Source: UBA3839 sp963627995 (GTDB lineage: Bacteria > Bacteroidota > Bacteroidia > Bacteroidales > Bacteroidaceae). Taken from it: 64,000 nucleotides of DNA. This document shows, one piece after another, positions 62,697 to 64,000 of this stretch (the stretch's first letter is position 1; the number at the start of each line of letters is the position of its first letter). A program made the translations under genes and the position numbers. The notes beneath the pieces were generated by a model, which saw only the letters and a list, made by a program, of their open reading frames with translations, made no database searches and was not told the DNA's origin. The stretch covers positions 130,164-194,163 of the forward strand of contig CAVGCV010000004.1 in assembly GCA_963627995.1 (NCBI GenBank). The letters are read 5' to 3'.

Positions 62697-63956
62697 ATGA
62701 AACGAATCGCCATATCCCTCCTCCTGACACTTCTGCTGGCTGCCGGCGCGAGAGCCGCCGACGGCATCCGCGTGAAGTTCGACGTCCGCAACGCCACGGC
62801 CGGCACCGTCGCGCTGGTCCATCATGTCACCGTAAGCGAATTGCCGCTCACGGCCGACGGAAAGGCCGAGTGCCGGCTGTCCGATATCGACGCCGTCTAT
62901 GCAAAGGTCTATTACGGCGAGCAGTTCAGGCAGCTCTACCTGCAGTCGGGCGACGACGTGACCGTGTCGTTCGATGCCGCCGACTTCGCCGGCACGTTCG
63001 CCGTCAGTGGCGGCAACGAGCGCGCCATCGACTACCTCAACAAGACGCAGCTCCTCAACCTTCCCGACGACACGTACGCACTGCCCTACAAGGACTTCCT
63101 GAAGAAAGTGGAGGAGAAGACGGAGTCGATGCTCCGCCTGCTGAAGGTCCGCAAGTTCGGGACTGCCGACAAGTTCGCGAAGATGGAGGAGGGGCGCATC
63201 ACCTACTTCTACGCCAGCGCGCTGCTGATGTATCCCGTCGGCCACCTGTACCTCACACAGGACACGGCCTACACGCCCGACGCCGCCTACTACAAGTCGG
63301 TCCGCAAGTATGTGCGCGAGGACGCCGACCTCGTGGACATCGACGAGTACCGCGCCTTCATCGTCGAGGCGGCGCACATCCTCGACGAGGCCAACCGCCA
63401 CGTCCGGCAGATTTATCCCAAGACTGTGGCCGAGATGAACTACATCGGCGAGCACTACAAGAGCGACAAGGTGCGCCAGGCCCTCATCCACCATCTTGCG
63501 CTCACCTACGTCGAGGGCAACGGCACCGACAACATCTCCGACCTCGAGAACGTCTACTACGCCTACGTCACCTCGCCCGCGCTCCTCGCCGCCTACAGGC
63601 AGGCGCGCGCCCGGTGGGACGTGGCGGCCGCGGGCCGTCCGTCGCCCGACTTCACGGGCGTGGACATCGACGGACGCCCCCACACGCTGCGCGACTTCCG
63701 GGGCAAGTTCGTCTACATCGACATGTGGGCCACGTGGTGCGCTCCCTGCCGCAAGGAGCTGCCTTTCCTCAAGCAGTTGGCCGAGCGGTTCGCAGGGCGC
63801 AACATCTGCTTCCTCGGACTTTCCATCGACGAGGACAAGGCCAAGTGGGAGGCCCGCGTGCGGGACGGCGGGCTGTGCGGCACGCAGCTGCACATCGGCT
63901 CGGGCACCCAGTTCCAGCGCGACTACAAGATTGGCGGCATCCCCCGAGGGCACTGA
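62697..63956 (+). pseudogene. TlpA-like exported thioredoxin, 3' end cut off
   Basis: The gene encodes a signal peptide (1-20), a DUF4369-like N-terminal region (about 22-115), a helical middle and a C-terminal TlpA/AhpC-like thioredoxin domain (about 310-419). The domain has MWATWCAPCRKELPFLKQ, redox cysteines C348 and C351, and the cis-proline of IGGIP. After GGIPR (63947) the frame reads only Gly-His and stops. Roughly 35-45 residues, including the last strand and helix of the fold, are missing. The break coincides with a drop in GC content and with sequence that looks like an insertion-sequence end. It could still be expressed as a truncated, probably unstable protein. It is the fifth gene of the operon. 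Confidence 0.75.
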
Positions 63957-64000
63957 AAAAGTCCTTGAAGATTTCCGTTAAGTATTCTGCACATAGTCAG
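63948..64000. mobile_element. Probable left end of an insertion sequence
   Basis: From GGGCACTGAAAAAGTCC onward the sequence is AT-richer, non-coding in the gene's frame, and begins exactly where the thioredoxin domain is interrupted. The motif resembles terminal repeats of transposase-bearing elements (from memory, IS1182-like). Only 53 bases are visible, so family and orientation are open. Confidence 0.5.

Noticed and set aside
1..64000. tRNA, rRNA or tmRNA genes
   Set aside because: No cloverleaf-like or rRNA-like stretch was recognised in any intergenic gap by eye. A covariance-model scan would be needed to exclude small RNAs.

Overview
The window is a stretch of chromosome from a high-GC member of the Bacteroidales, probably Prevotellaceae-like. 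The evidence for this is two SusC/SusD operons, a complete porP-gldKLMN type IX secretion cluster, C-terminal sorting tails on secreted proteins, and promoters of the Bacteroidetes form TTTG-N19-22-TAnnTTTG. The species cannot be fixed from the sequence alone. Most genes are strongly GC-biased. An HNH endonuclease gene at 22.4-23.2 kb is visibly more AT-rich.

Layout. 0-2.4 kb: the 3' end of a secreted glycosidase (GH35-like) converging on queA and birA. 2.5-4.2 kb: a secreted YD-like/Fn3-like protein with a sorting tail. 4.7-19.5 kb: one long rightward unit of SusC, SusD, a lipoprotein resembling a zinc metallopeptidase without its histidines, a large thioredoxin-fold protein, an S41 protease fused to DUF4369 and thioredoxin domains, a GH78 alpha-L-rhamnosidase, then mtaB. 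19.5-21.8 kb: a BASS-type sodium symporter and a secreted C1 (bleomycin-hydrolase-like) peptidase. 22.4-25.2 kb: HNH endonuclease, GH16 glucanase, DUF486 membrane protein and a small outer-membrane barrel. 25.2-34.6 kb: priA, then thrA, a phosphoglycerate-mutase-like proposed homoserine kinase, thrC and a PgpH-type c-di-AMP phosphodiesterase. 35-41 kb: porP-gldK-gldL-gldM-gldN. 41.5-51.4 kb (leftward): a transmembrane AraC regulator, a PL11 rhamnogalacturonan lyase carrying an autotransporter-type beta-solenoid and a sorting tail, and a GH2 glycosidase. 51.8-55.5 kb: etfB-etfA-acyl-CoA dehydrogenase. 55.7-64 kb: a second SusC/SusD operon with DUF4843, PKD-like and TlpA-like proteins. Its last gene is cut off by what looks like the end of an insertion sequence at about 63948.

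How the parts may work together. GH35-like, GH78, PL11 and GH2 enzymes all fit pectin (rhamnogalacturonan) breakdown, although they lie in separate units. The sorting-tail proteins are candidate cargo for the type IX machinery in the same window. Both SusCD operons carry thioredoxin-fold proteins, and the first also carries a PDZ-poor protease fused to one. This suggests an extracytoplasmic redox/proteolysis function rather than ordinary glycan uptake.

The most striking unexplained structure is a palindrome-rich repeat of about 110-125 bp found five times, only between genes. In three copies it sits between two divergent promoters, outside both transcripts.
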